A stretch of DNA of 64,000 bases from Acidimicrobiales bacterium. GTDB lineage: Bacteria > Actinomycetota > Acidimicrobiia > Acidimicrobiales > MedAcidi-G1. The stretch is taken from NCBI GenBank assembly GCA_022452145.1, contig JAKURY010000011.1:20481-84480 (forward strand), in the 5' to 3' direction. The notes under the pieces were generated by a model. It had not been told where the DNA came from, did not search any database, and saw only the letters and a program-made list of their open reading frames with translations. Positions 47,631 through 57,672 of this stretch are shown here, piece by piece (within the stretch, counting starts at the first letter, position 1; every line of letters starts with the position of its first letter). Both the position numbers and the translations under genes were made by a program.

Positions 47631-49004
47631 GTGACGCCGCAGCGCCTCCTCCTCGCGGTCGGGCTGCCGCTCGGCCTCCTGATCGCCCTGCTGTCGCCAG
47701 CCTGGACCGGTTACGACGAGTTCACGCACTTCGCCAGGGTGGTCGACATGGCACAGGGGAACCTGGAGCCGATGGCGACGGCGGAGGGAATCGGCTCGGT
47801 GATCCCCTACGCCCACCGGGAGGCCACGGCGCAGATATTCCTCGACCACAAGGCCGGGAGGGCGCCCTGGACGCCCACGTCGGTGCGGGCACTGCTCCAG
47901 CATCGACCCGATGGACGGACGGTGTTCGTCGACACCCGCCCCACCAGCGCCTCGACGCCATTGGGGTACCTTCCGGCGACCATCGGGGCGTTCGTTCCGG
48001 TGCGGGCGGACGCCCCTGGTCTGGCCGTCCTCTGGGCAGGGCGCCTGGCCTCACTGGCCGCCTACCTCGGGATCGCCTGGTGGGCGGTGTCGACCGCCGC
48101 TGCCTTCCGGTGGTCGTTGGTGGTGGCAGCCACCCTCCCGCTGAATCTGGCCCTGGCTTCCTCCGTCTCGCCGGACGGCCTGACCATTGCCGCCGTGCTA
48201 CTGGCGGTCGCCACGTGGACTCGGGTCGAGGCGGGCGAACAACTGCCGATCCGGGTTCTCCTTGCGTCGTGCCTGATGCTCGCCCTCGCCAAGCCGCCCT
48301 ACTTCCTCGTGCTGGCGCTGTTCCCCGCCTCGGCGATCCTGGACCGCACGGCTGGCAGGATCCGGGCGGCCCTGGTCGCCGGCGGTGCGCTCCTCCTCGG
48401 CCTTGTGACGACGGTGGCCAACTCCTCTGAGAACTACCAGGCCGCCACCATCACCATGAGGGTCCAGGAGATTCACTTCCAGCCCGACGTCCAACTGGAT
48501 CGGCTCCTGAGTGACCTGCCGGGCTTCCTCTGGACCGCGGTCGACACCTGGATCACGGAGTACCGCTTCTACGTTCAGGGCTGGTTCCGGCAGCTGGGGT
48601 TCTGGGAGGCCGACCTACCGGCGGTGGTGCCGTGGATGCTGCTGGTGGTCCTGGCCGCTGCCATACTCCGACTCGACGGCGACGACCTGCGTGGCCTGGT
48701 GGGGGTCCGCAGGACGATGGTGGCCTTCGGGGTGGGTGCCCTGCTGGTCGCCATCTACGCCGTGAGCTACGTCTACTTCACCGACCGCGCCGACTACGGC
48801 CATATCGGGTTGCAGATGGCCCGCTACGCCCTGCCGCTGGCCGTCTTGGCCGCCGTGGCCTGGTCCCCCCGGGCCCTCATTCCGGCGGCGGGTCGAATCG
48901 ACCGACGCTGGGCCCTGGTCGCGGTGGCTCTCGTACCGACGGTGGGCATCGGAGCCTCGGTCGTCACCTGGCTGTGGACGGGAGCCAATACCCCTCTGGG
49001 CTGA
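47631..49004 (+). CDS. DUF2142-type polytopic membrane protein
   Basis: A 457-residue membrane protein with roughly 10-12 helices. It has the GT-C-like feature of an acidic pair early on (GYDEFTH), then SPDGLTIAAVLLAV and LAKPPYFLVLALF, and a large outer loop (about 265-320), as in the DUF2142 family of predicted membrane glycosyltransferases. It would use a lipid-linked sugar on the outer face. GTG start. It is followed 7 nt later by the convergent end of the AftD-like gene, which supports a shared wall-glycan role. Activity has not been shown for the family to my knowledge. Confidence 0.72.
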   Translation: MTPQRLLLAVGLPLGLLIALLSPAWTGYDEFTHFARVVDMAQGNLEPMATAEGIGSVIPYAHREATAQIFLDHKAGRAPWTPTSVRALLQHRPDGRTVFVDTRPTSASTPLGYLPATIGAFVPVRADAPGLAVLWAGRLASLAAYLGIAWWAVSTAAAFRWSLVVAATLPLNLALASSVSPDGLTIAAVLLAVATWTRVEAGEQLPIRVLLASCLMLALAKPPYFLVLALFPASAILDRTAGRIRAALVAGGALLLGLVTTVANSSENYQAATITMRVQEIHFQPDVQLDRLLSDLPGFLWTAVDTWITEYRFYVQGWFRQLGFWEADLPAVVPWMLLVVLAAAILRLDGDDLRGLVGVRRTMVAFGVGALLVAIYAVSYVYFTDRADYGHIGLQMARYALPLAVLAAVAWSPRALIPAAGRIDRRWALVAVALVPTVGIGASVVTWLWTGANTPLG

Positions 49005-49011
49005 GGTCGGC

Positions 49012-52000
49012 TCAGCGTTGGGACCGGCGTTCCAGAAGTGCCTCGACTGCGGCGGCCGCCATGCAGAGGATCGCCAGAACGCCGACCACGTGGTAGCGGT
49101 CGAAGAAGAGCGGCCACACGAAGTCGCGTGGATGCCGGTACCTGATCTGGTCGATGGCGATGAGGCCGGCAGCGACGGTCATGGACGTCACGGCCAGGGC
49201 TGCGGTCAGGCGCTGCGGTAGGCGACCCTGGACCCCCAGTGCCGCCAGAGCCCCGATGGCCGCCCCCGTGACGGGCCAGGCCGGAAGGTTCAGGATGGCG
49301 AAGGCGGCAATGGCCAGCCCAACGGCCATCGCCGGGCCGCGGCCCAGGAGGCGACGGCGGCGGACGGGGTTCACGAACTCGGCAGGCTCCCCGACAGGTG
49401 GTCCCGTGTCCCCACGTCCACGCACCGCCAGGGCCAGGCATGCGAGTGAGGCGGCCAGCGAGAGGTAGAGGCCCGCCCACACGGAGCGCTGGGGCGTCCA
49501 GCGAAGGCGGAAGGTAGTGGGTCCGTTGCCGGGGACGACCAGCCACCCGTTGGCATAGCCGTCCACCAGGGTCGGTGGGCCAAGGTCCCGGTCGCCCGCG
49601 TCCCGGAGGCTCCATCCGTCGTTGAGGCTCTGTCCGAGCACGAGCCAGACCGGCATGTCCCCTCCGGATACCTCGACCACGAGGCTGGTCCGGGAGCGGT
49701 GGAGCGTTCTGATGGTCGGAAGGGGGGTCGGGCCAGGGTCGTCGGCGGGGGCCGAGGTCAGGACGAGGCGGTCGATGTCGACGCCGGTGGTGGCACCGGC
49801 GGTGCCGACCACGCGGTGCTCGCCGTGTCCCAGCCGGAGGGCCGCGCCGCAGGGCAGCACGGTCATCGGCCGACGGGCCAGGGCGTCGGTCATCGACCCG
49901 ACGAGCCGTACCTCAACCGCGACGCCGTCGACCTCGAGGAGGTCGTCACGGCATCCGGTGTCGTACCACGGGAGCACCGGTGGAGTGTCGGGGCCGTCGT
50001 GGATCTCGACGATGGCCACCGGCAGGATGTCCGGGAGGCCGGAGTACCAGTTCATGGTGCGCCTCTCGGCCACGCTCAGGACCTCGATGGTGAGCGTCCG
50101 GCTGGTGAATGGCGGAACCGGGAGGTCCACCGTGACGACTCCGGCGGTGACATTCCGCAGCGTGCCCGGTAGGTCCACCGTGCCGACAGGTCCGTCGTCG
50201 CCGATGACGAGGAGCGCTGTGGGAGCCGAGTGCAGCCCGTCGGCCCTGTAGGTCATGGAGAGGTCGGAGAAACGTCGGGCGACGGCGTGGGTGACCGTCA
50301 GCGCCTGGCCGACCTGGTCGCCTATCGGCGCCTGCCATGCTGTGGACGGGTCATCGTCGAATGCCGAACGTGCTCGGGACCCGAGGTCACCGGCCAGGCT
50401 GCCTGTCGAGCGGGCGAAGGGACCCGACGGATGGTCCATGAGCCCGTCGGCGGCATCGGTCGAGAGGCGGGCCTCGCCACGCAGCAGGAACGTCCGGTCC
50501 CACGGGATCGACGCCGTCCGGTCCATGGCCCTCTCGGGCTGCTTCCGGATCGGGTCCAGCGGATCAGAGCGCTGGCGGGTCAGGAGCAGCACGACCTCGG
50601 CACCAGCGTCAGCTCCCACCGCATCGGTCAGGTCCGTGGGCAGCAGGATCGTCTCGTCGGCCACGAGGCCGTCCACCACCACATCGGCGAACCCGACCCC
50701 GGTGACCCCCGCATAGTGGTCGAGGGTGCCGACGTCGGTGTTGCGTACCTCCAGCCCGATGCGTGACACCTCGCCTCCCGGGAGGTCCAGGCGCTGGCCG
50801 GGCACCGACCGCGACGACCCGTCGAGTGTCACGTCGATCCACCTGTCGTCGAGGTGGACCCTGAGGTCGGTGATCCACCGGTTTTGGCCCTGCGACGAGG
50901 CCTGTATGAGTATCAGGTGTCCAACGGGAGCCGGTCGGTCGAGGTGGAGGTCGAGGCGTTCTCCGACCACGTCGTTGAACGCCCCGACCGACCAGGCGGT
51001 GTCCACGAGGCCGTCGACGGCATGGAACGGTCGGTCCCCCGGGGTGAACGTCACGGGGTTGCCGTAGGCGGTGGCATCCACGCGGATGCCAATCTGTCGG
51101 GCGACCGTCCTGGTGCCGGCATGCTCCGGTAGCACGGGGAGGCGCTGGTCGGAGAGGTCGCCGGCGGTCGGTGCCTCGTCGAGTCGCTCCGTGTACCCGG
51201 TCGTCTCGCGGATGGTGCCCCAGCGGTGGCCGTCCTTCCGGTTGGTGTCGGTGAGTACCAACCTGGCTCCCGCCACGTTGAGCTCCCGGACCGCGGCGGG
51301 ATCCTCGCTGAACGACGCGCTGAACAGGACGGGTCGACCCGGCTCCAACAGCCCTTCGCCGGCCGCTGCCACGAGGCCCACGGCATCCCCGACCACCACG
51401 ACTGGCCTCGTCGGGTCGGCCAGCCGGAGGATCGGCTGCGGATCCGACACGGGCAGGACGACGGCGGGAGCAGGGTGCCCGGTCCCGGGTGGGCGCGCCA
51501 GCGTGTGCTGGTCGATGAGTGGTCGTTCGGGCCCCGCGACGTTGGCCAGCGGCTCTCCGAAGCCGATGGGCGCCTCGAATCCGGGAGCGACTCGCAGGTC
51601 GGACCAGAGGTCATCGGGCCGAGGGGTCCGGAACCGTTCGAACTGGAGGTCGGCTCTGTAGACCACGTCGCCTGCCCCGAGGAGTCGCGCCATCGGCGCC
51701 AGGCCATCGGGGTCGAAACGCCCCTCCTGGAGCTCGGCATCCAGTGCCACCAGGAGGGCAGCCGAGGCCGGAGATCCCTGGGGGATCAACTCCCGGGCGA
51801 CGTGGGCGCGGTCCATGAGGCCCGGGAGCACGGGGTCACCCGAGTTGCCCCAGCGGTATGCGGCGAAGTCGGTCCCCGGTATCTCCAGGACCCGCGTCGT
51901 GTCCGCCTGGGAGTCCAGGTGGGCTGCCGCCTCGTGCCAGTAGCCGGGAACGTCCTCCGGCCGCTGGACCAGTCGGCCGAGGATCTCTCCCTGCCAGAGC

Positions 52001-53232
52001 GGCGAGAGGTTGGCCACGACCAGGAGGCAGAGTCCGATGGCCAGGGGCTGTTCCCAACGGGGACGCCACCGTCCCAGGGCCGCCACCCCGGCACCCAGCA
52101 GCATGGACGTCCCCAGGATCGAGAGGGGGAGCGCACGCGGGGTGCTGCGAATGGCCAGCCCGGCGTCGGTCAGCGTCCACTCCCGGAAGAGCCGGCCCAG
52201 GGGGGAGGGTCCGTCGTAGGGATGGGCGCCGATGCCCACGAGGAGGCCGACCACCATGAGCATTAGGGCGTGGCCACGGTGGCGGAAGCGGACCAACACC
52301 GCCGCGAGGAGGGCAAGGAGGGGCAGGGCGAACGAGAGGGGAAGTGCCCAGCGCGTGTAGGAGGTTGCCGGCTCGATCCAGGCCCCGAGGCGGCCCTGTC
52401 CGTAGAAGTACCAGTAGCCGAGGCCCCGGAAGAGCTCCGGGGCGGTGGCGGCGTCGGAGACGACCTTGTAGTTCTCGGTGAGGCGTAGCGTCGGAAGGCC
52501 GTACCGGGCCTGGACGGCCAGGCCGACCATCCACCAGGCTCCGGTAGCCACGAATGCCGCACCCATCCTGGAGGCCGTCCCGGCTATGCGCGACCAGGGC
52601 GCTGACCGCTCCAGCCCGCACCAGGCCAACCACGCCACCGGCCCGATGCCGACCAGGAGCAGGGAGCTGGCGTTCACGCCTCCGACGGTCAGCGTGACCA
52701 GGCCGAAGGCCGCCGCATGGCGCCATCCCGGCGTCCGGAGTGCCCGGATGGTGAGCCCCATCAGCCACGGAAGGCCCGCCCACGGCAGGAGGATCACCGA
52801 ATGCCGGTCCACGTAGTTGAGGAGGTACGGGCTGAGCATGTAGGCCAGCGACGAGACCAGCATGGCGGGTCCCCGCCAGCCCAGGGTGCGTAGGAACCAG
52901 CGCATGCCGAGGCCGGCGGCCAGCAGAACCGAACCCAGCCAGAGTCGCTGCGTGATCCAGTCCGGGAGGCCCAGTGCCTCGCCCAACCAGAAGAACGGGC
53001 CCACCGGCCAGAGGTAGCCGATGTTCTGGTGGGTTACGGAACCCAACGCCACCTCGGGCTGCCACATGTAGGGCGCCCGCGCCAGGAGCCGGCCGGGATC
53101 CAGGTAGAGGTAAGCCTTCGTGTCCGCGGCCACCCGACCCACGTCGTTCAGGAGCATGGGCACGTACGCCACCACGACCAGGACCAGGCGTTGGACGACG
53201 TCCCGACTGAGGAGCGGGGGCCGCGTGGTCAT
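49012..53232 (-). CDS. aftD: AftD-like arabinofuranosyltransferase (DUF3367)
   Basis: A 1406-residue membrane glycosyltransferase. The N-terminal half has about 11-12 helices with the GT-C-type acidic loop (VAADTKAYLYLDPGRLL) and YLWPVGPFFWL, followed by a long extracytoplasmic beta-rich region (residues about 640-1270) and a C-terminal pair or trio of helices. Its length and N-terminus match mycobacterial AftD (about 1400 residues), which adds alpha-1,3-arabinofuranose to arabinogalactan and lipoarabinomannan from decaprenyl-phospho-arabinose. In an organism probably without mycolic acids the acceptor would be another wall or surface glycan. Its start overlaps the upstream GT4 stop by 4 nt. 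Confidence 0.82.
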   Translation of the reverse strand: MTTRPPLLSRDVVQRLVLVVVAYVPMLLNDVGRVAADTKAYLYLDPGRLLARAPYMWQPEVALGSVTHQNIGYLWPVGPFFWLGEALGLPDWITQRLWLGSVLLAAGLGMRWFLRTLGWRGPAMLVSSLAYMLSPYLLNYVDRHSVILLPWAGLPWLMGLTIRALRTPGWRHAAAFGLVTLTVGGVNASSLLLVGIGPVAWLAWCGLERSAPWSRIAGTASRMGAAFVATGAWWMVGLAVQARYGLPTLRLTENYKVVSDAATAPELFRGLGYWYFYGQGRLGAWIEPATSYTRWALPLSFALPLLALLAAVLVRFRHRGHALMLMVVGLLVGIGAHPYDGPSPLGRLFREWTLTDAGLAIRSTPRALPLSILGTSMLLGAGVAALGRWRPRWEQPLAIGLCLLVVANLSPLWQGEILGRLVQRPEDVPGYWHEAAAHLDSQADTTRVLEIPGTDFAAYRWGNSGDPVLPGLMDRAHVARELIPQGSPASAALLVALDAELQEGRFDPDGLAPMARLLGAGDVVYRADLQFERFRTPRPDDLWSDLRVAPGFEAPIGFGEPLANVAGPERPLIDQHTLARPPGTGHPAPAVVLPVSDPQPILRLADPTRPVVVVGDAVGLVAAAGEGLLEPGRPVLFSASFSEDPAAVRELNVAGARLVLTDTNRKDGHRWGTIRETTGYTERLDEAPTAGDLSDQRLPVLPEHAGTRTVARQIGIRVDATAYGNPVTFTPGDRPFHAVDGLVDTAWSVGAFNDVVGERLDLHLDRPAPVGHLILIQASSQGQNRWITDLRVHLDDRWIDVTLDGSSRSVPGQRLDLPGGEVSRIGLEVRNTDVGTLDHYAGVTGVGFADVVVDGLVADETILLPTDLTDAVGADAGAEVVLLLTRQRSDPLDPIRKQPERAMDRTASIPWDRTFLLRGEARLSTDAADGLMDHPSGPFARSTGSLAGDLGSRARSAFDDDPSTAWQAPIGDQVGQALTVTHAVARRFSDLSMTYRADGLHSAPTALLVIGDDGPVGTVDLPGTLRNVTAGVVTVDLPVPPFTSRTLTIEVLSVAERRTMNWYSGLPDILPVAIVEIHDGPDTPPVLPWYDTGCRDDLLEVDGVAVEVRLVGSMTDALARRPMTVLPCGAALRLGHGEHRVVGTAGATTGVDIDRLVLTSAPADDPGPTPLPTIRTLHRSRTSLVVEVSGGDMPVWLVLGQSLNDGWSLRDAGDRDLGPPTLVDGYANGWLVVPGNGPTTFRLRWTPQRSVWAGLYLSLAASLACLALAVRGRGDTGPPVGEPAEFVNPVRRRRLLGRGPAMAVGLAIAAFAILNLPAWPVTGAAIGALAALGVQGRLPQRLTAALAVTSMTVAAGLIAIDQIRYRHPRDFVWPLFFDRYHVVGVLAILCMAAAAVEALLERRSQR

Positions 53233-54413
53233 TGGCCGCCGGCGGTGGATGCCAGCACCCGGAACGCCTCGGTGGCCGTGCGGTCCCAGTCGAAGCGGGC
53301 CGCCATCAGGATGGCCCCGGCCGAGAGGGCGGCACGGCGACCGGGGTCGCCCACCACCTCGATGAGCCTCGCGGCCAGGTCAGGCGGTCCGTCGGCCAGG
53401 AGGCCGGAGTGGCCGTCCCGGACGGCATCACGGTGCCCCGATATGTCGGTGACCACCGCCGGGGTCCCACAGGCTGCCGCCTCGGTGATGGTCATCCCCC
53501 AGCCTTCGCTGATCGAGGCGCTGGCCAGGACGGTGGCTCTGCGGTACGCATCGACCAGCCCCTCGTCGGACACACGTCCCCGGAAGGCGACCGAGGAATC
53601 CATCCCGAGGTCCGTCGCCAGCGTCCTCAGTGCCCCCTCCTCCGGGCCCTCGCCGATCACCTCCAGGCGGATGCCCCTGACAGCTAGGCGTGCCTCGGCC
53701 ACGGCTCGCAGCAGCACGTCCACACGCTTGGACGGCATGAGCCGGCCGACGCTCAGCACCAGCGGGATCGCATCCGGAGCACCCCCGGGCGTGTACCGAC
53801 GGTCGATGCCGGGCTCGACGACGTGGACCCCGTGCGGACGGTGTCCCAGCCCGGCGACGAGGTCGTCGGCTGACGAGCGGGACAGGGTCACCACGGGCGT
53901 GGAGCGGTAGAAGGGTGGCGCCAGGCGGCGTTCCAGCAGCGAGCCGAGCCTGGCCAGGCCGGGGGAGAGGACGAGGGGCCACATGGCGGTGTGGTCGTGG
54001 TGCTGGATCACCATGCGCGGCCCCCGACCCCACAGCGGGGTCAGGAAAGGCACACCGTTCCACACCTCGACAAGGGCGTCCCTACGTCCTTGTCGACCCG
54101 CCATCTCGCCCAGGATGCTCGCCGGGAACACCCGGTACCTTCCGGACCTTCTGATCACCTCGTAGCCGTCCCGGACCACCCGCTCGGGTCCGTCGGGGAC
54201 GGCCGAGGTCCGCATGCAGACAGCCAGCCCGGCGGCCGACCAACGCTTCAGCACCTCGTGCCCGTGGAGCTCCGAGCCTCCGGCCTCCGGATCATCGAGG
54301 TCCCGCCAGGCCAGGACGTGGACCCGTCGTATGCCAGAGCCCGAGATCAACTCGTGGAGGTCCCCGTCGGGGAGGGCGGGGCGGATCGCCGGACGGCGCC
54401 GGTCATCGGTCAT
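53229..54413 (-). CDS. family 4 glycosyltransferase
   Basis: A 394-residue GT-B fold enzyme. The N-terminal domain has the DPEAGGSELHGHEVLKRW segment; the C-terminal nucleotide-sugar domain contains LSVGRLMPSKRVD, IGEGPEE and the acidic EGWGMTITEAAACGTPAVVTD block typical of GT4. It likely transfers mannose, glucose or a similar sugar from a nucleotide donor to a lipid- or glycan-linked acceptor in the cytosol. The 4-nt overlap with the AftD-like gene indicates that they work on the same glycan. Confidence 0.87.
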   Translation of the reverse strand: MTDDRRRPAIRPALPDGDLHELISGSGIRRVHVLAWRDLDDPEAGGSELHGHEVLKRWSAAGLAVCMRTSAVPDGPERVVRDGYEVIRRSGRYRVFPASILGEMAGRQGRRDALVEVWNGVPFLTPLWGRGPRMVIQHHDHTAMWPLVLSPGLARLGSLLERRLAPPFYRSTPVVTLSRSSADDLVAGLGHRPHGVHVVEPGIDRRYTPGGAPDAIPLVLSVGRLMPSKRVDVLLRAVAEARLAVRGIRLEVIGEGPEEGALRTLATDLGMDSSVAFRGRVSDEGLVDAYRRATVLASASISEGWGMTITEAAACGTPAVVTDISGHRDAVRDGHSGLLADGPPDLAARLIEVVGDPGRRAALSAGAILMAARFDWDRTATEAFRVLASTAGGQ

Positions 54414-54466
54414 GGCGGCAGAATCGTACCGGTCGCTCCGGCCCAGCCCGGGCCGGGAGATCTCCG

Positions 54467-55897
54467 GTGGCAGACTCGTCGGCGCCCATGCTGTTCCCCA
54501 CGATCACCTTCGCCGTCTTCCTGACGCTCGTGCTGGCGGTGCACACCGTGCTGCTGCAGCGGCCGACGGCCTGGAAGGCGACCATGCTGCTGGCCAGCTA
54601 TGCCTTCTACGGGTGGTGGGACTGGCGGTTCCTCTCGCTCATCTGGATCTCCACCATCGTGGACTTCGTGGCCGGCCGGGCAATACACGCCACATCCGAC
54701 CGGGGCCGTCGCCGCCTCTACCTGTGGTGCAGCCTGGGCACGAACCTCGGGATGCTGGGCTTCTTCAAGTACGCCGACTTCTTCGTGGAGTCCTTCGTGG
54801 ACCTGCTCGGCGACCTGGGGCTGAACGTCTCGGCGGGACCACTGGGGATCATCCTCCCGGTGGGCATCAGCTTCTACACCTTCCAGACGATGTCGTATTC
54901 GCTCGACGTACACCGTGGCGTCCTGGAGCCGACGGACAAACTCCTCGACTTCGCCCTATTCGTCGGCTTTTTCCCCCAGTTGGTGGCCGGTCCGATCGTG
55001 CGGGCCCGTGACTTCTTGGCACAGCTGGCCTCTGACGACCGGTCTCCGATCGACACCGGGCGGGCCACGCGCCTGATCCTCGGCGGCCTCTTCAAGAAGA
55101 TGGTCCTGGCCGATGTGCTGGCCACCCGCCTGGTCGACGGGGTATTTGCCGACCCGGGCGGCGCCACCGGCCTCGAGACCCTGCTGGCTGTCTACGGATA
55201 CGCGCTGCAGATCTACGGCGACTTCAGCGGCTACAGCGACATTGCCATCGGGATCGCCCTGCTGCTGGGCTTCCGCTTCCCGATGAACTTCGACCAGCCG
55301 TACCGGGCGCTCAGCCTCAGGGACTTCTGGCAGCGCTGGCACATCAGCCTGTCTTCCTGGTTGCGGGACTACCTCTACATCGGTCTGGGAGGCAACCGGC
55401 GGGGGAGGGCCCGCACTTTGCGGAACCTGATGGCCACCATGCTCCTGGGTGGCCTCTGGCACGGCGCCGGCTGGACCTTCGTTTTGTGGGGGGCATTGCA
55501 CGGCCTGGGCCTGGTGGTCGAGCGGGTGGTCGCCGATTCAGTGGGAGAGGGGCGACCGGGCCGGATCGGCAGGGCGGTCCACGCCGTGCTCACGTTCCAC
55601 CTGGTCTGCGCCGCATGGGTCTTCTTCCGGTCGGTTGACCTGGAACGCGCCCTGGAGGTGTTCGCCGCTCTGGGTGGCTCCTGGACGTCGGCGCCTGGTC
55701 TGACCTGGGGCGTCGTCGCCCTGCTGCTGGTGGGGGCCGGAACCCAGGTCGTTACGCCGGGTCGGCTGGACGGCGTGTGGGAGCGGGCCGGGCGGCTACC
55801 GGTCGCCGTGCAGGCCGTGGGAATCACCGTCGCGATCCTGTCCTTCGACGCCCTGGGCCCCGACGGCGTGGCCCCCTTCATCTACTTCGCCTTTTAG
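54467..55897 (+). CDS. MBOAT-family O-acyltransferase (AlgI/DltB-like)
   Basis: A 476-residue membrane-bound O-acyltransferase with about ten helices. The conserved active-site His is in GLWHGAGWTF (His-332), and FFPQLVAGPI is the family hallmark in the first third; DFWQRWHISLSSWLRDYLYI is also diagnostic. It carries acyl groups (usually acetyl) across the membrane onto polysaccharides such as alginate or teichoic acid. The GTG at 54467 or the ATG at 54488 could be the start. An SGNH-type partner, common in such systems, is not adjacent. It is divergent from the GT4 gene and closes the glycan region. Confidence 0.87.
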   Translation: MADSSAPMLFPTITFAVFLTLVLAVHTVLLQRPTAWKATMLLASYAFYGWWDWRFLSLIWISTIVDFVAGRAIHATSDRGRRRLYLWCSLGTNLGMLGFFKYADFFVESFVDLLGDLGLNVSAGPLGIILPVGISFYTFQTMSYSLDVHRGVLEPTDKLLDFALFVGFFPQLVAGPIVRARDFLAQLASDDRSPIDTGRATRLILGGLFKKMVLADVLATRLVDGVFADPGGATGLETLLAVYGYALQIYGDFSGYSDIAIGIALLLGFRFPMNFDQPYRALSLRDFWQRWHISLSSWLRDYLYIGLGGNRRGRARTLRNLMATMLLGGLWHGAGWTFVLWGALHGLGLVVERVVADSVGEGRPGRIGRAVHAVLTFHLVCAAWVFFRSVDLERALEVFAALGGSWTSAPGLTWGVVALLLVGAGTQVVTPGRLDGVWERAGRLPVAVQAVGITVAILSFDALGPDGVAPFIYFAF

Positions 55898-55967
55898 AGC
55901 AGCCGATCCTCCCATGACCGCGTAGCGGCGGAAGGCGTCGGTGAAGTGGGCCAGTGGGCTAATCGCA

Positions 55968-56369
55968 TCATCCCATCGTCGTGCAGTGCAGCGGCTCGAC
56001 CACGACGGTGATCCGCTTCTCCAGCGGCTGTGCGTGGTCTCTGGGGAAGGAGTCCTCGTCACGGTACTTCCGGGCCTGGGCGTCCAGCACCTCCAGCGCA
56101 CCGTCGTGCTCGAAAGCCACCACCCGGCCGCGCACCTCCAGGTACCGCTCGTTGTCCGTCGGGTCGGTCGCCGACATGGCGATCCGATCGTCGTCCTGGA
56201 GGTTGCGCCACTTCTGGCGACCCTCCAGGTGGGGGAACCGGATGTGGGTCCCGTCGAAGCCGGCCCACACGGGGGAGACCTGGGGCTCGCCCGATGGCCC
56301 GATGGTGGCCACGTGCCAGACGGCCGGGAGGTCGAACAGGTCGCGGTGTGTATCAGGGATAACAGTCAT
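55968..56369 (-). CDS. PPOX-class flavin/F420-dependent protein
   Basis: A 133-residue split-barrel protein of the pyridoxamine 5'-phosphate oxidase-like family. Strands include VWHVATIGPSGEPQVSPVWAG and HIRFPHLEGRQKWRNLQDD, the latter containing the phosphate-binding K/R-N-L pattern typical of F420- or FMN-binding members in actinobacteria. They reduce quinones, biliverdin or nitro compounds. The start was set at the ATG of MTVIPDTHRD; the frame is open 15 codons further but without family likeness. It lies 47 nt downstream of the CoA-transferase gene on the same strand. Confidence 0.8.
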   Translation of the reverse strand: MTVIPDTHRDLFDLPAVWHVATIGPSGEPQVSPVWAGFDGTHIRFPHLEGRQKWRNLQDDDRIAMSATDPTDNERYLEVRGRVVAFEHDGALEVLDAQARKYRDEDSFPRDHAQPLEKRITVVVEPLHCTTMG

Positions 56370-56416
56370 GAGACGACGGTAGCCCTGGACTACCGATAGC
56401 GGCTCCGCTGGCACAC

Positions 56417-57628
56417 TCAGCCGACGATGCCCTCTGCCTGCATTGCGTCGATTTCCGAGTCGGTTCGGCCGATCTCACGCAGAACCTCCCGGTTGTCGGC
56501 TCCCTTGGCCGAGGCAGAAAGACGCATTTCGACAGGCGTGCCTGAAAAGCGCGCCCCAGGGCGTGCGCTTCGGATCGTTCCAGCCTCCGGGTGCTCCCAG
56601 GTCACCACAGACCCGTTGTGCACTATCTGGGGATGTGTCAACACTTCCGACTTCTCGAGGATCGGTCCGCTGGGTACGTCGCTGTCGTAAAGGCCAGCCA
56701 GGGAATCGGCCATGGTCATCGACGCAAACGCCTCGGCAACCATCACTCCGTAGTCCAAGAGATTCTGCTGGTCATCAACAAACCCCTCGAGGCTGTAGCG
56801 AGAGTCATCGCACCACTCGGGGTGCCCAACGGCCCTGCTAACCCCGTGTATGTGGGCCGTCGACGCAGCGAAGTAGATGATCTTCCCGTCCAGGCACTCG
56901 GTCAGGCGGTACACCTCCGCCAGGGTCATTCCGGGGGAGACGTCATCGCCAACGAGGGTCTGGTCGACCATTCCGTCGTTCCAGAAGAAGGACAGTGTGG
57001 AGTCGAGCATTGGCACCACGACGTGCTGGCCGCCGGCGCCGCGCTCCCGGGCAAGGAGCGCTGCGGTGATGGCCTGGGCGACGGTCAACGCCGTGCTTTT
57101 GTCCGACACGATGTTTCGGACAAGGTCAGGGAACGGAATATCGGGGTTGACCTGGTAGGCCACCATGCCGGTCAAGCCCTGGATAACCGGGTCGAGCACT
57201 GGACGGCCACTATGGGGGCCATCTGGCCCGTAGCCGCTGATCGACACGTAGACGATGTCCGGCTTAACGGCGCGGATGTCCTCGTAGCCAATCCCCAGGC
57301 GTTCGCAGGCTCCGGGACGGAAGTTCTGGAGGAAGACATCAGCCGAGGCGGCGAGGTCCAGAACCACCTGGCGGCCCTCTTTACGGGTCAGGTCAACCGA
57401 GATCGACCTCTTGCCGCGATTCCCATTCAGGTAGAAGGCCGAGAGGCCACCCCGAGCATAATTGAGGCGCCGTGTCACGTCCTGGCCGACCACCGGTTCG
57501 ACTTTGACAACCGCTGCGCCCTGATCGGACAGGAGCATGCTGGCGAACGGCCCGCTTACGATTTGACTGAGGTCTACGACACGGAAGCCGTCGAGTGGTC
57601 CGGGCACCTTGCCTCCATCCGCCGACAT
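56417..57628 (-). CDS. class III CoA-transferase (CaiB/BaiF family)
   Basis: A 403-residue single-domain CoA-transferase. The N-terminal RVVDLSQIVSGPFASMLLSDQG, the VEPVVGQD loop and the catalytic Asp-146 (RPVLDPVIQGLTG) match the formyl-CoA / carnitine CoA-transferase family. GC and codon choice are looser than in the window's other genes (GC near 53-58 percent in sampled lines against about 70 percent nearby), as in the MFS gene 44 nt upstream of it. The pair looks like a transferred module for uptake and CoA activation of an organic acid. Substrate unknown. Confidence 0.87.
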   Translation of the reverse strand: MSADGGKVPGPLDGFRVVDLSQIVSGPFASMLLSDQGAAVVKVEPVVGQDVTRRLNYARGGLSAFYLNGNRGKRSISVDLTRKEGRQVVLDLAASADVFLQNFRPGACERLGIGYEDIRAVKPDIVYVSISGYGPDGPHSGRPVLDPVIQGLTGMVAYQVNPDIPFPDLVRNIVSDKSTALTVAQAITAALLARERGAGGQHVVVPMLDSTLSFFWNDGMVDQTLVGDDVSPGMTLAEVYRLTECLDGKIIYFAASTAHIHGVSRAVGHPEWCDDSRYSLEGFVDDQQNLLDYGVMVAEAFASMTMADSLAGLYDSDVPSGPILEKSEVLTHPQIVHNGSVVTWEHPEAGTIRSARPGARFSGTPVEMRLSASAKGADNREVLREIGRTDSEIDAMQAEGIVG

Positions 57629-57672
57629 CTCGCCAGGTTCAGCGGGAACAGTAGTCGCAGCTCCCTAGATGC

